A DNA stretch of 64,000 nt from Acidobacteria bacterium 28-1 (GCA_002050365.1 MWYZ01000038.1:1-64000), one strand, 5' to 3'; positions 17,913-27,534 are shown, counted from the stretch's first letter. Numbers and translations are program-made. Notes: generated by a model from the letters alone, not told the origin.

Positions 17913-18647
17913 TTAGACGACAATTATTCTGGGCAATCCGCTGGCGTTAACCGTTACTGTTCGCGGAATAAACGGGCTGGCGATGGCAAGCACGGTCAGC
18001 GGGTCGAGCGCGAAATCATCTGGGTGCGGGGCGAAAAATCCGTTGCGCGGAATTCGCAAATCGCGGATGGCTGCCGCGTGCCGACCTTCGACCGAAACGA
18101 TTTTACCGGCAAGTGCCAAGATTTCTGGGCTGACAATCGCCTGTCCTGCTCCGTTGTAAGCTGACACACCGGTGTCTTCCAAATTCTGCGAAGTCGTCAG
18201 CACGCTGTCGCGGCTGTTGAAATCCACCAAGCTGAAATCAAACGCCGGCAGTTGCGGAATACCGTTCGCGCCGAGTATGGCTTTGAAGAATTCACGATGA
18301 ATAATCTCGTGGTCGCGCAAATCGGTCAGTATCTGGCGCTCTTCGGCGGTTGCTCCGGCGTAAAAATTGTTTGCCACGACGCGCGTGTAAAAGTTCGCTT
18401 CGAGTTGTTCCAAAAGGTAGGCGAAATTCATAATCCCGATGTCGCCGCTGCCCAGATTAATCGTTGTCTGCTGCTGCCGGTTGGTCGCCGCCGGATTGGA
18501 AAACGCCGTCGCCTGATTTGCGCTGCCCAGGGCGAGAGCGGCGATGCCTGCGCCGCCGAGTTTAAGAAACATTCGGCGGTCGTTGAGATTAGCCTTGCGA
18601 GCGCTATCAATCTCATCATTTTTATTTGAATTTGTATTGTCCGACAT
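17913..18647 (-). CDS. Exported ferritin-like domain protein (Tat signal)
   Basis: This 244-aa protein starts with a twin-arginine-like signal: DRRMFLKLGGAGIAALALG followed by an Ala-rich cleavage region. The mature part is a ferritin-like bundle with ligand-like motifs YLLEQLEANFYTRV, RDHEIIHREFFKAILG and VSVEGRHAAAIRDL. It is the first gene of a two-gene operon with a paralogue lacking the signal. Tat export of a pre-folded metal protein fits, but bound metal is inferred. A good AGGAG site precedes the ATG. Confidence 0.82.
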   Translation of the reverse strand: MSDNTNSNKNDEIDSARKANLNDRRMFLKLGGAGIAALALGSANQATAFSNPAATNRQQQTTINLGSGDIGIMNFAYLLEQLEANFYTRVVANNFYAGATAEERQILTDLRDHEIIHREFFKAILGANGIPQLPAFDFSLVDFNSRDSVLTTSQNLEDTGVSAYNGAGQAIVSPEILALAGKIVSVEGRHAAAIRDLRIPRNGFFAPHPDDFALDPLTVLAIASPFIPRTVTVNASGLPRIIVV

Positions 18648-19378
18648 TTATAAATCTCCTTCTAATTAAATTAGCGTTTAGTATTTTTACTGAATGTTAT
18701 TAAAAAGATTAATTTGTTGATAAGCGGATTTTCCCCTAAGGTGCTGTGATAACTATTTTCCTGCCGGCAACACCAAATTAAAATACTGCTTGTATCTCTT
18801 AATCTCTTGGAAAAATGCAGGCTTAATACGCAATATAAAAAGCTTGCCCACGGCTTTGCACCCAAATGTTAAATAACTCAAATTTAAAAATTGGAACTGT
18901 AATAATTTATACTTAGCGGATTATCTCCGTCTGTTGCGGGCGCAACATACAGGAGTTTTTATTTCAGCTAATTTAGTTATCAAGCCATTGAATTAAAATT
19001 GAGTGCCTTGTCCTAATTTGCACTCGGGTTGTGCGCTCGCATTACCAAAATTTGATGGCGGCTTTTATCAGAGAACAAGGGGAACGAGGGGAAATAAAGA
19101 TGAGTTGAAGTTAAGCTCATCTTTATTTTTCATTGCAAATATGCCGATTGCGGTTTTTACCTTTGGCATTGTGAGTATTTACTGATAAAAAGTTCAGTGT
19201 ATGAAGGTGATTTTATTTTCGTTGTATTACATCAAACTGCGGTTAAGTGTCCTGCTCGGTATTCACAAAACTGTTAATCCGGTGAGTCTTAAATGGCGGT
19301 GGAAGGATTGGAACTACAATTATAAATCGCGCCGCCGCCACCGATAAAAGCGCTTCACTAATTTTGGAACGGAAAACA
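18648..19378. other. Long intergenic region with two hairpins
   Basis: This 730-bp gap lies between divergent genes and must hold the ferritin operon promoter and the start region of the sigma-like gene. A short hairpin TGTTGC-GGGC-GCAACA lies at 18932-18947 and a strong terminator-like hairpin at 19092-19128. The open frame at 19003-19185 has no protein-like features. A small RNA ending at the second hairpin is possible but not shown. Confidence 0.4.
19092..19128 (+). terminator. Orphan terminator-like hairpin
   Basis: Perfect 13-bp arms AAATAAAGATGAG (19092-19104) and CTCATCTTTATTT (19116-19128) enclose an 11-nt loop, followed by TT. No gene ends here on either strand, so it may end a small RNA or a lost gene. 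Confidence 0.55.
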
Positions 19379-19669
19379 ATGGAATTACCGGCGTATCAAA
19401 CGAATCTAAGCAGCGAGTCTTCGGCGATTCTTCAAAGAATCGGCAAAACCGATAAAACTGCCGTCAAAGATTGCATTGACACTTACGGAAATTTGGTCTG
19501 GGCATTGGCGAGAAAATATACCGACTCGCTGGAAGAAGCGGAAGCCGCAACCCAAGAGATATTTCTCGATATTTGGCGGTATGCAGGACGTTGCGACTCA
19601 ACCAAGTTTGATGAGGTTACTTTTATTTTTCTCATTGCTCGTCGCCGATTGATTATAAGATTGCAATAA
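19379..19669 (+). CDS. Truncated ECF sigma-factor-like protein (region 2 only)
   Basis: This 96-aa frame matches sigma-70 region 2 of ECF sigma factors: CIDTYGNLVWALARKYTDSL then EAEAATQEIFLDIWRYAGRCD and a basic end ARRRLIIRLQ. Full ECF factors are ~180-200 aa and continue into region 4, which recognises the -35 element. Here the frame stops just after region 2 and no region 4 is found downstream. ATG 19379 is preferred to a TTG five codons upstream. It is likely a broken gene, though a short anti-sigma-binding decoy is conceivable. Confidence 0.6.
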   Translation: MELPAYQTNLSSESSAILQRIGKTDKTAVKDCIDTYGNLVWALARKYTDSLEEAEAATQEIFLDIWRYAGRCDSTKFDEVTFIFLIARRRLIIRLQ

Positions 19670-19783
19670 TTATTCGGTATCTTGAGAACAACTCACTGTT
19701 GGGACATCACCCTATCCCTATATTATTCACTTTCTAAAAGAGATTTGAGAACGGTAAAAGGTTAGCAAGCGAGGCAGTAATTT

Positions 19784-19865
19784 AGTGAAAAGTGAAAAAT
19801 GAGAAAGAATGTAAAAGCAAGAATTTTCACTTTTGCTTTTTTGCCTTTCACTTTTCATTTTTCAC
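19784..19865. repeat. Heptamer repeat pair, inverted, at the 3' end of pdxJ
   Basis: The left array AGTGAAA, AGTGAAA, AATGAGA (19784-19804) faces the right array CTTTCAC, TTTTCAT, TTTTCAC (19845-19865). The arms are complementary and would fold into an imperfect hairpin that overlaps the pdxJ stop codon, so it probably ends transcription. Confidence 0.7.
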
Positions 19866-20610
19866 TTTTTGAAATTGCTTCAATCATTTCTCCAACGGCT
19901 TGATTTAGACCGACAAAGATTGAGCGCGAGATGATGTTGTGTCCGATGTTGAATTCAGTAATTTCGGGAATCGCGGCGAGCGCGCCAACGTTTCGATAAG
20001 TCAAACCGTGTCCGGCGGCAACGATTAAACCTGAGCTTTTTGCAAACCGTGCAGCGTTTTTTATCCGCTCGATTTCCTGCGCGGCACGCTCTGCGCCTTC
20101 GCCGTGGGAAGATTTTGCGCCTATGGTCAGTTCGGCATATTCCGCCGTGCAAAGTTCGACTTGTTGTGCGCCCACGCCTTTTGCTGCTTCGATTTGCTCG
20201 GTGTCCGGATCAATAAAAAGACTGACGAAAATTCCCGCGTCCTTTAATTTTTGCGCCGCGTTTTGCACGTTTGAGAAATTATTTATGACGTCGAGTCCGC
20301 CTTCGGTCGTTATTTCGTTTGGATTTTCTGCAACTAGCGAAACTGCGTCGGGTTTTGTTCTGACGGCAATTGCCAGCATTTCTTCGGTCGCCGCCATTTC
20401 GACATTCAAATAAGTCGTAACGACTTCGCGGAGAAGTAAAATATCTTTGTCCTGAATATGCCTGCGGTCGCCGCGCAAGTGAACCGTGATGCCGTTGGCA
20501 CCGGCTTGTTCGCTGACGACAGCCGCCGCGATGATGCTCGGCTCAATGGTTTTTCTGGCTTCTCTAACGGTGGCTACGTGGTCAATGTTGACATTTAATT
20601 TTGCGGGCAT
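19855..20610 (-). CDS. pdxJ: Pyridoxine 5'-phosphate synthase
   Basis: PdxJ condenses 1-deoxyxylulose 5-phosphate with aminoacetone phosphate to make pyridoxine 5'-phosphate, the last step of the DXP-dependent vitamin B6 route. The 251-aa TIM barrel shows the family start KLNVNIDHVATVREAR, GITVHLRGDRRHIQD, NVEMAATEEM (catalytic Glu) and AAGHGLTYRNV (catalytic His). Length is standard. Partner genes such as pdxA are not in the window. The 3' end runs into a heptamer-repeat hairpin. Confidence 0.95.
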   Translation of the reverse strand: MPAKLNVNIDHVATVREARKTIEPSIIAAAVVSEQAGANGITVHLRGDRRHIQDKDILLLREVVTTYLNVEMAATEEMLAIAVRTKPDAVSLVAENPNEITTEGGLDVINNFSNVQNAAQKLKDAGIFVSLFIDPDTEQIEAAKGVGAQQVELCTAEYAELTIGAKSSHGEGAERAAQEIERIKNAARFAKSSGLIVAAGHGLTYRNVGALAAIPEITEFNIGHNIISRSIFVGLNQAVGEMIEAISKSEK

Positions 20611-20666
20611 TGTTTAATAACGATATTTAAATATACTTTTTCATAATCTTTTAGGCTTCGTGCGTT

Positions 20667-20696
20667 GCAGGCTTTTTAATTTCTTAAAAAGCCTGC
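20667..20696 (-). terminator. Terminator of the VCBS protein gene
   Basis: Perfect 13-bp arms GCAGGCTTTTTAA (20667-20679) and TTAAAAAGCCTGC (20684-20696) with a 4-nt loop lie 19 bp past the VCBS gene stop and upstream of pdxJ. Confidence 0.75.
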
Positions 20697-20714
20697 GGAA
20701 ATCTTTCTCTTATT

Positions 20715-22226
20715 TTAAGGCACAAAAGCGTTCGGCACAGGTTTGTCGTTTGTCGTACCAAAAGCTACGCCCGTAAAGCCCGCCGTGCTTCTTTGCAGAT
20801 ACCATGCTCCATCACGGAATACCGCTAAGTCTGCTTTCCCGTCGCCGTCGTAATCTGCCGGTGCTGGCACATCCGTCGTGATCCCAAACTGGATTCCTGC
20901 AAAACCCGCTGTCGAACGATTCAAATACCACGTCCCGTTCGACGGACGAAACACCGCCACATCCGCTTTCCCGTCACCGTCGTAATCTGCCGGCACTGGT
21001 CGGTCTGCCGTTTCACCGAACTGTATCCCGATGAATCCCTGACTGCTTCTCAAGATATACCATTCGCCGTTTCGATACACTGCATAATCAGCCTTGCCGT
21101 CGCCGTCGTAATCTGCCACCACGGGTTTATCACCGTTTTGTCCGAACTGCACGAAACTGAATTGATTAGTCAGTAAATTCAACACATACCACGTGCCGCT
21201 CGATGGACGGAAGACAGCTAGTTCCGCTCGTCCGTCGTTGTTAAAGTCAGCAGGCTGCGGAATATCTTCAGCAGTTCCAAAGCCGATGGCAGTAAAGCCT
21301 GCCAGTGAACGATTCAGATACCACGTGCCTGAGCGATACACGGCGACATCGGTTTTGCCGTCGCCGTCGTAATCGGCAGGCACGATTTTATCGCCCGCTT
21401 GACCGAACGCGATACCGGTGAAACCATTCATTGATTGGTTGATATACCATCCGCCATCCGACGGTCGGAAAACAGAAACGTCTGATCTACCGTCTCCGTC
21501 AAAGTCAAAAACTCGACGTGGTGTTGATGTAATCCCAGTTACGATAATGTCATCAATACCGATCCATTCATCATTCCCAACCGCATTGACCGTCATTATT
21601 CTTATCTCTAGTGATATGTGACCGTTGGCGAGAGGCGGTAGAATTACATCAATCGGCGTCACCTGCGTGGCTGTCCCGCCTTGTGTCGCGTCGGCGATAT
21701 ACGCTTCTGGAACGTCCGTAAAAGGTCCTGTTTCGTCCTCGCGGTAGCGGAACTGCACGGCGACTTGCTGCACGGCGTCATTGACCGTGCTTAAGTCACG
21801 CACATTAGCTCTAAACCTGATGTTGGTTAGTCCACGCGAGTCGACTAACACGTTAATATACGGCGCGTGTGCCGTGTCCGAACCTTTCAGCGCAATGGTC
21901 GGATTGGCTATCTCAAATTCAGCTACTCCACCCTCGACCAAAGCATCCGGATTCGTCTGATTAGCCTTAACATTGAGGATCAGCGATTCAGGCAAAACAG
22001 TGCGGGCATTGGTTCCGGGGACAACTGGTGTGTCAGCTCCTGAATAACCTCTGACTCCTAACTCTCCGCTGACGCTCCAAATATTGTCGGTGGTAATGAG
22101 GTTCGTATTTGTCCAATCAATGGAATAGGGAATTGGATTGTGCGCAAGAGCAATTATGCTAACAATCAAAATGAGGAAGAGGCTCAAAATAAAAGCGTAT
22201 TTCTGTTTCTTCAAAATCATTCTCAT
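20715..22226 (-). CDS. Secreted VCBS/FG-GAP repeat protein
   Basis: This 503-aa protein has an N-terminal signal peptide (residues ~8-28, FILSLFLILIVSIIALAH). A beta-rich domain of ~210 residues follows (including LILNVKANQTNPD and IRFRANVRDLSTVNDAV), then six to seven VCBS repeats from ~residue 245 of the form DYDGDGKxDVAVFRPSxGTWYL. The Asp-rich DxDGDGxxD loops bind calcium in related beta-propellers and integrin-like folds. It is probably extracellular or surface-bound. Ligand unknown. AGGAG precedes the ATG. Close relatives in this window lie at 53585 and 57352. Confidence 0.85.
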   Translation of the reverse strand: MRMILKKQKYAFILSLFLILIVSIIALAHNPIPYSIDWTNTNLITTDNIWSVSGELGVRGYSGADTPVVPGTNARTVLPESLILNVKANQTNPDALVEGGVAEFEIANPTIALKGSDTAHAPYINVLVDSRGLTNIRFRANVRDLSTVNDAVQQVAVQFRYREDETGPFTDVPEAYIADATQGGTATQVTPIDVILPPLANGHISLEIRIMTVNAVGNDEWIGIDDIIVTGITSTPRRVFDFDGDGRSDVSVFRPSDGGWYINQSMNGFTGIAFGQAGDKIVPADYDGDGKTDVAVYRSGTWYLNRSLAGFTAIGFGTAEDIPQPADFNNDGRAELAVFRPSSGTWYVLNLLTNQFSFVQFGQNGDKPVVADYDGDGKADYAVYRNGEWYILRSSQGFIGIQFGETADRPVPADYDGDGKADVAVFRPSNGTWYLNRSTAGFAGIQFGITTDVPAPADYDGDGKADLAVFRDGAWYLQRSTAGFTGVAFGTTNDKPVPNAFVP

Positions 22227-22537
22227 CTGGAAATCTCCTAAAATGTATAAAATTTGAATTTAGAGCAAAGATACTGGTGTTGAAAAAAGGAAAGAGATGA
22301 GTATCCGCAGAAATATGCTTTGCCTGGTGAACAATAAAGATAATACAAAAAACTACATGAGAAGCAGTACTTTTGAGTTACTAACTTTTTCCTCAATTTT
22401 GCAAGTATCGGATTTGTAAATAAATCTTAAAATTTAGCAGAAATAAAGTCAAACGAGTTCATACTTGACCGCGTAACCTGTACTCCAAAATAAACTTTGA
22501 CCTCTGAGGCTTTAGTGGGATTTGTTTCGCAAAAAAT
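22227..22537. other. Non-coding stretch
   Basis: This 310-bp AT-rich gap lies between two minus-strand genes. It should hold the VCBS gene promoter. I see no RNA gene, repeat or clear terminator. Confidence 0.4.
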
Positions 22538-23275
22538 TTATTTATCATAAACTCCGCGTTTCGCATTTTTGCGGATTTGCCGCACTTCGCCGAACATTCT
22601 TTGACTGTCGCGGAAAACGCTCACCTTCGTTCCCTCGCAATGATTCCAGCGCACCGGAATTTCCTTAAGTCGCAATCCTTTGAGGTTTGCCACATATAAA
22701 AATTCGACATCAAAGCCGAAACGGTCAACTGTCATCACGTCGAGCAGCGGACGGAATTTGTGCATATTGAATGCCTTAAAGCCGCATTGCGTATCCCAAA
22801 ACGCCAAGCCCGTCAAAGTTTTGACGATTAAATTAAAAACTTTCCCGCCTTGCTCGCGCCGCCACGGCTGATGCACGCCGATAAGATTTCTGTTGAGGGC
22901 GCGTGAGCCGAAGGTTACGTCAAACTTATCTTCCCGAATCGGTTCGACGAGTTTCGGCAGTTCGGAAATCGGCGTTGATAAATCTGCGTCGGAAAAAACG
23001 GCGATGTCGGCGTTGGCAGCCAGTAAACCTGTTCTCACCGCGTAACCTTTCCCGCGATTCACTTCGTAATGGATAACTTTTGTTGCAATGTCGGGAAACT
23101 CCGCGCCGGCTTTTTCGCTTGTTTCGGCGGTTTGGTCGGTTGATCCGTCGTCTACGATTATCAATTCGGCGGACAGATTTTGATGCTTAATGTAATCGAG
23201 AATTTTTGCGATAGATGCGCCGATTCGCGCGCGCTCGTCAAAAGCCGGAATGATAATGGAAATTGCAGGTTTCAT
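22538..23275 (-). CDS. Family 2 glycosyltransferase, dolichyl/polyprenyl-phosphate sugar synthase-like
   Basis: This GT-A enzyme of 245 aa opens with AISIIIPAFDERARIG and has the nucleotide-sugar motifs VDDGSTDQT and FSDADLSTPI (metal-binding DxD), then WDTQCGFKAF and RFGFDVEFLYVA. These are typical of dolichyl-phosphate beta-glucosyltransferase-like proteins, which load a sugar onto a lipid carrier at the inner membrane. No membrane segments are present. The start at 23275 (MKPAISII) is preferred over the frame's start 19 codons upstream. It is monocistronic. Confidence 0.85.
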   Translation of the reverse strand: MKPAISIIIPAFDERARIGASIAKILDYIKHQNLSAELIIVDDGSTDQTAETSEKAGAEFPDIATKVIHYEVNRGKGYAVRTGLLAANADIAVFSDADLSTPISELPKLVEPIREDKFDVTFGSRALNRNLIGVHQPWRREQGGKVFNLIVKTLTGLAFWDTQCGFKAFNMHKFRPLLDVMTVDRFGFDVEFLYVANLKGLRLKEIPVRWNHCEGTKVSVFRDSQRMFGEVRQIRKNAKRGVYDK

Positions 23276-23493
23276 CTGGCAAAAAGCTAATATTAGATTT
23301 TTGTTGTTTAAAAGTAAATTGCTATCAAACATAAATTTTTTTTAGTTTGGTAATTTTGATGAACACTCATCGTTTTAGGATAAAATAGAGACAATCTATC
23401 AAAAAATCCAAAAATAAATTTGACCGACAACCGAAGATTAACTTTCGGCAACCAATTTGTGCTATATTTTTAGAAGTTTGGAGCGCAAGAATA

Positions 23494-25122
23494 ATGAGCA
23501 AAAAGTTAAGCATTATCGCTATTGTTTTGGTTATCGTCGGCGCGATTGCGGGCGGAATTTTCGGCAGGCTGCCAATGACATCTTCGGCTGATACGTCTAT
23601 GACGCGGGAAAAAGTCGTCGCCGATTACCGCGAAGCACTTGCCGTGATTGACGGTAATTACGTTGATAAAATTGACCACGAAAAAGTGTCGGAAAGTTCG
23701 ATTCAAGGAATGTTATACACGCTCGACCCGCATTCGGCGTTTTTCACCCGCGACGAATTTCGCAAACTTTACGAAGACCAACAATCGCAATTCTACGGCA
23801 TCGGTGTTTCGATTCTGCAGCACCGCGACGGCGTTTACGTGCAGTCAATTATCCCGAACACGCCCGCCGACAAAGCCGGACTGCGTTACGGCGATCGGTT
23901 TGTGGAAATCGAAGGCAAAAGCGCAAAGGATTATTCGAGCGCGGAGGTTTCCAAAAACGTGCGCGGCGAACGCGGAACTTCTGTCAATATAAAAATCGGA
24001 CGCGCCGGCGTTGAAAAGCCGCTCGAATTTAATATCGTCCGCGGCGGCGTTCCGCTTCCGTCAATCCGTAATTATTTTATGCTCCGCGACACGGTTGGTT
24101 ATGTCGGTTTTACGGGCGGATTTCAGGAAACCAGTGCTGAGGAACTCGACGAAGCGATTGCCGAATTGAAAAAACAAGGAATGAAAAGTTTGATTCTGGA
24201 TTTGCGCGGAAATCCGGGCGGACTGCTTCCGCAAGCCATCGAAGTTGTCAGCAGGTTTGTTCCGCGCGGTCAAACCGTCGTCTCGGTAAAAGGTCGTTCG
24301 CGCTATGCGCAATCGCAGGAATTACCCGCCGTCGGTGATAAGACGGAAAATTTGCCGCTGGTCGTGATGATAAACGGCGGCTCGGCTTCGGCTTCGGAAA
24401 TTGTCGCGGGCGCAATTCAGGATTACGGACGCGGCATCATCGTCGGCACGGACAGTTTCGGCAAAGGTCTCGTTCAGAGAGTTTTTCCCTTGCCGTTCGG
24501 TACGGGCTTGACGTTGACGACGGCGCGTTATTACACGCCGTTTGGACGTTCTCTGCAAAAAGATTATTCGAGCGGTTCGATTTACGATTATTATACGAAT
24601 CACGACGGAAATGAAGAAACGACTGATGCGAAACCAAAACCGGTCGGAAGCCCTGTAAAAACGGCGGGCGGAAGAATCTTCAACAGCGGACGCGGCATTG
24701 AGCCGGATTTGAAAGCACCGCCACTCGCACCAACGCCGCTGCGCTTCCGTATCAACGACGCAGCGTTTTATTTCGTGCGTCAACTCGTCGCCGGACAAAT
24801 CAAAGCATTTGAAAACTTTAAGGTTGACAAGCAAAATTATATTCAAACGATTGAACCAAATGATTTGCAGATAAGCGATAAAATGCTCGAAGCGTTTCGC
24901 GCTTTCGTAGTAAATGATAAGGAAAATGGTTTATCGTCGGAGAACATTAACAGTCAGATTGATTACGCCAGAGCGCGTTTGAGGGAAGAACTGGCGACCG
25001 CTAATTATTCAACGGAAGCCGGATACCAGGTCTGGTTGGAACAAGACCCACAGGTTTTAAAAGCGATTGACGCAATTCCCGAAGCGCGAAAATTGTTGGG
25101 AAGTTATACAGCAAACAAGTAA
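23494..25122 (+). CDS. S41-family C-terminal processing protease
   Basis: This 542-aa protein has a signal anchor (residues 5-27), an N-terminal helical region, a PDZ domain (residues ~100-185, FYGIGVSILQHRDGVYV and TPADKAGLRYGD) and a tail-specific protease core. The catalytic Ser is in NGGSASASEIVAGA and the Lys in GTDSFGKGLVQRV. Such enzymes trim or degrade periplasmic proteins from the C-terminus. The extra ~130 C-terminal residues (QIDYARARLREELATANY) are common in CtpA/Prc variants. It converges with the chromate transporter across a heptamer-repeat hairpin. Confidence 0.92.
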   Translation: MSKKLSIIAIVLVIVGAIAGGIFGRLPMTSSADTSMTREKVVADYREALAVIDGNYVDKIDHEKVSESSIQGMLYTLDPHSAFFTRDEFRKLYEDQQSQFYGIGVSILQHRDGVYVQSIIPNTPADKAGLRYGDRFVEIEGKSAKDYSSAEVSKNVRGERGTSVNIKIGRAGVEKPLEFNIVRGGVPLPSIRNYFMLRDTVGYVGFTGGFQETSAEELDEAIAELKKQGMKSLILDLRGNPGGLLPQAIEVVSRFVPRGQTVVSVKGRSRYAQSQELPAVGDKTENLPLVVMINGGSASASEIVAGAIQDYGRGIIVGTDSFGKGLVQRVFPLPFGTGLTLTTARYYTPFGRSLQKDYSSGSIYDYYTNHDGNEETTDAKPKPVGSPVKTAGGRIFNSGRGIEPDLKAPPLAPTPLRFRINDAAFYFVRQLVAGQIKAFENFKVDKQNYIQTIEPNDLQISDKMLEAFRAFVVNDKENGLSSENINSQIDYARARLREELATANYSTEAGYQVWLEQDPQVLKAIDAIPEARKLLGSYTANK

Positions 25123-25124
25123 AA

Positions 25125-25204
25125 GTGAGAGGTGAGAAGTGAGAAATGAGAAATGAGAAGTTTTTGCGGCAACCATTTCTCATTTCTCACTTTTCATTTC
25201 TCAC
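25125..25204. repeat. Heptamer repeat pair, inverted, between convergent genes
   Basis: The left array has five units (GTGAGAG, GTGAGAA, GTGAGAA, ATGAGAA, ATGAGAA; 25125-25159). The right array has four units (TTCTCAT, TTCTCAC, TTTTCAT, TTCTCAC; 25177-25204). They can form a long hairpin between the two stop codons and overlap the transporter stop, so a bidirectional terminator role is likely. Confidence 0.8.
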
Positions 25205-26475
25205 GTAATAAAATACTTCGCTAATCCGCATAAACCACCGCCGATAACGACAATCAAAACATCAATCTTAAAAAAGTAGAGCGCGATGAAAGATAAAATA
25301 GCCAAGCCGAGCGCGAAAACTTCAACTTGCATATTCGGAAAAACGACCGCCCAACCGAACATCAAAGCTAAATTCAAAATTACGCCGACGACCGCCGCCG
25401 TAACTCCCGAAAGCGCGGAATTGAGCTTTTGATTGTGGCGCAGTCGTTCGATATACGGCGCACCGGCAAAAATAAATAAAAATGAGGGCAAAAATGTTGC
25501 GTAAGTTGCAAGCAGTCCGGAGGTAACCGCGCTTAGAGTTTGATTGGCAAAAGCCGGATTGTTCCAACCGGTCATAAATCCGACAAATTGCAAAACCATA
25601 ATGAGCGGTCCGGGCGTGGTTTCCGCCAGAGCCAAACCGTCAACCGATTGCGCCGCCGTTATCCAGCCCGCGCTGACCACCGCTTGATTGACATACGCTA
25701 AAACCGCATACGCGCCGCCAAAAGTTACGAACGCGGCTTGTGTGAAAAATAGATAAGTTTCGGTAAGAAGATTGTTTGAGCCGCCGAAAATCAACAGCAA
25801 AATAAAAGGTAAAAGCCAGAGCAAGAAAAAAATTAAAAGTATTTTGAAAAAGCGATTTTTAATTTTCGGTTTTTGGTCTTCAATTATTTCAAATTGCTCA
25901 TTCGCCTTTGAACTTTGAACTTTGAACTTTGAACTTAAAATTCCCAAAACCGCCGCGCCTAAAACTATTAATGGAAACGGCACGTAAAAAAAGTAAATTG
26001 AGACGAATGCTAACGCGGAAATGACTATGTGCCACCACGTTTTGAAAGCCTTTTTCGCAATTTTGAAAACGGCTTCGACGACAATTGCCACGACGACCGC
26101 TTTAAATCCGTCGAAAATCGCGCTTACTTCAGGCAGATTTCCGTAAGCCGCGTAGATGTATGAAAGAATAAACAGGAAAAAGATTGACGGAATGACGAAA
26201 AATGCACCAGCGACGATGCCGCCCTTAATGCCGTGAAGCCGCCAGCCGATATAAGTGGCGAGTTGCTGCGCTTCCGGTCCGGGCAGAATCATACAGTAAT
26301 TGAGCGCGTGTAGAAAATCGTCTTGGTCAATCCATTTTTTATTTTCGACCAATTCGCGCTGCATGATGGCGATTTGTCCGGCAGGACCGCCAAAGGAAAT
26401 AAAACCGAGTTTGAGCCAAAAGCGAAACGCTTCACCGAATAAAATTTGTCCTTCTTCCCGCGTTTTTTCGCTCAC
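25201..26475 (-). CDS. chrA: Chromate transporter, two-domain CHR family
   Basis: This 424-aa membrane protein of ~10-12 helices has two homologous halves, each starting with the CHR signature: [19 protein letters not shown] near residue 28 and [19 protein letters not shown] near residue 245. The [16 protein letters not shown]-type motif is present ([16 protein letters not shown]). ChrA exports chromate by proton antiport in Proteobacteria, but the natural substrate here could be another oxyanion. The start is GTG. The linker near residue 185 ([10 protein letters not shown]) is encoded by heptamer repeats, an insertion that should be tolerated between the halves. Confidence 0.88.
   Translation of the reverse strand: MSEKTREEGQILFGEAFRFWLKLGFISFGGPAGQIAIMQRELVENKKWIDQDDFLHALNYCMILPGPEAQQLATYIGWRLHGIKGGIVAGAFFVIPSIFFLFILSYIYAAYGNLPEVSAIFDGFKAVVVAIVVEAVFKIAKKAFKTWWHIVISALAFVSIYFFYVPFPLIVLGAAVLGILSSKFKVQSSKANEQFEIIEDQKPKIKNRFFKILLIFFLLWLLPFILLLIFGGSNNLLTETYLFFTQAAFVTFGGAYAVLAYVNQAVVSAGWITAAQSVDGLALAETTPGPLIMVLQFVGFMTGWNNPAFANQTLSAVTSGLLATYATFLPSFLFIFAGAPYIERLRHNQKLNSALSGVTAAVVGVILNLALMFGWAVVFPNMQVEVFALGLAILSFIALYFFKIDVLIVVIGGGLCGLAKYFIT
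25906..25933. repeat. Heptamer array inside chrA
   Basis: Four perfect CTTTGAA units lie in the linker-coding part of the chromate transporter gene. The same word in slightly varied form makes the hairpin before greA at 29626-29695. Confidence 0.8.
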
Positions 26476-26514
26476 AAAATTTTCTCTTATTTTGAGTGAA
26501 TCAATAATCTCTAA

Positions 26515-27534
26515 TTAATGAACTTGCTTATCCGAAGGGAGCGCAATCCTAAGAACAGGCTTCCCGTTAACATTTTCGAGTGGAAGATAAACGCGATGCG
26601 TTGTGCTGTCAACGGCCACGGTATGAGCGTTGGCGGCGTAGAAGCCGCTTCCGACCTTTTCCAACGCATCCTTTTTTTCATCAAAGATGGTCAGAATGCC
26701 GCTTTCGGCGGAAACATAGAGCCGTCCTAAATCAGAATCGAAAGCAAGCACATCGGGGTCGTCGCCGACTGAATAAATCGCCAGTAGTTTTTTCTTTGAC
26801 AAATCGAACATTGCCAGCTTCGCATTTCCTTCACAGGCGGCGAAGGCATATCGGTTTTTTCCGTCTATCAGCAAACCGTGACTGTCTTCGCAACCCGCGA
26901 GCGGATAGTTTCCCACTACTTTGTCGGTTTGCGGGTCAATTTCAATTATCTGATTAAGCTGGTGAACGGCGACGAAAATGCGGTCTGAAACAATGTCGTA
27001 TTGAGTGTTTCCGGCGGGCGCATTAAGAGAAACAGTCGTTACGACATTGTTAGTTTGAGCGTCAATCACCGTGTCGGATTTTCCGCGCAAATTGGAAACA
27101 TAGAGTTTCTTTTCTTTGACGGCGTAGGCGATGCCGTCGGGATAATCTCCGGTCGGGACACGCGCTATGACTTTCAAAGTTTGGTCGTCAATGACCGCTA
27201 GTTCGTTCGTGCCGGTCGCCGACGCATAAACGCGATGCATTTCCGGTATTGCCAGGACGCCGTGGACGTGCTTTAAGTTTTTGACATCGCCGATAATTTT
27301 TTGAGTTTTGGTATCGAAAACGGTCATCATATCGTCGCCTAGATGCGCGATATAGAGCCTGCCGCTGTCGGCATCAAAGCTCTGGTAATCAAGCCGCGTC
27401 GCCTTTCCGGTCAAGGAAATATCCGAAACTAATTGCAGAGGCATTTTTGGCTGTTGTGCCTGAGCGCAGTTAATACTGAGCGACGCAAAAACCAAAGCGA
27501 ACGCCAATCTCAAAAACGTAAATTTGCTTTTCAT
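26515..27534 (-). CDS. YncE-like secreted beta-propeller protein
   Basis: This 339-aa protein has a signal peptide (residues ~8-26, with LSINCAQAQ at its end) and about seven ~40-residue blades, each with a YVS/YVAHLG-type strand followed by VIDxxT: LYIAHLGDDMMTVFDTKT, VYASATGTNELAVIDD, LYVSNLRGKSDTVIDAQTN. These are YVTN/YncE-type repeats. Related proteins are periplasmic and may bind DNA or metals, but the function is not established. AAAGGAG precedes the ATG. It is divergent from the superoxide dismutase gene, with 107 bp between. Confidence 0.82.
   Translation of the reverse strand: MKSKFTFLRLAFALVFASLSINCAQAQQPKMPLQLVSDISLTGKATRLDYQSFDADSGRLYIAHLGDDMMTVFDTKTQKIIGDVKNLKHVHGVLAIPEMHRVYASATGTNELAVIDDQTLKVIARVPTGDYPDGIAYAVKEKKLYVSNLRGKSDTVIDAQTNNVVTTVSLNAPAGNTQYDIVSDRIFVAVHQLNQIIEIDPQTDKVVGNYPLAGCEDSHGLLIDGKNRYAFAACEGNAKLAMFDLSKKKLLAIYSVGDDPDVLAFDSDLGRLYVSAESGILTIFDEKKDALEKVGSGFYAANAHTVAVDSTTHRVYLPLENVNGKPVLRIALPSDKQVH

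Noticed and set aside
19003-19185. Plus-strand 60-aa frame
   Set aside because: It crosses the orphan terminator hairpin and has no ribosome site or recognisable pattern.
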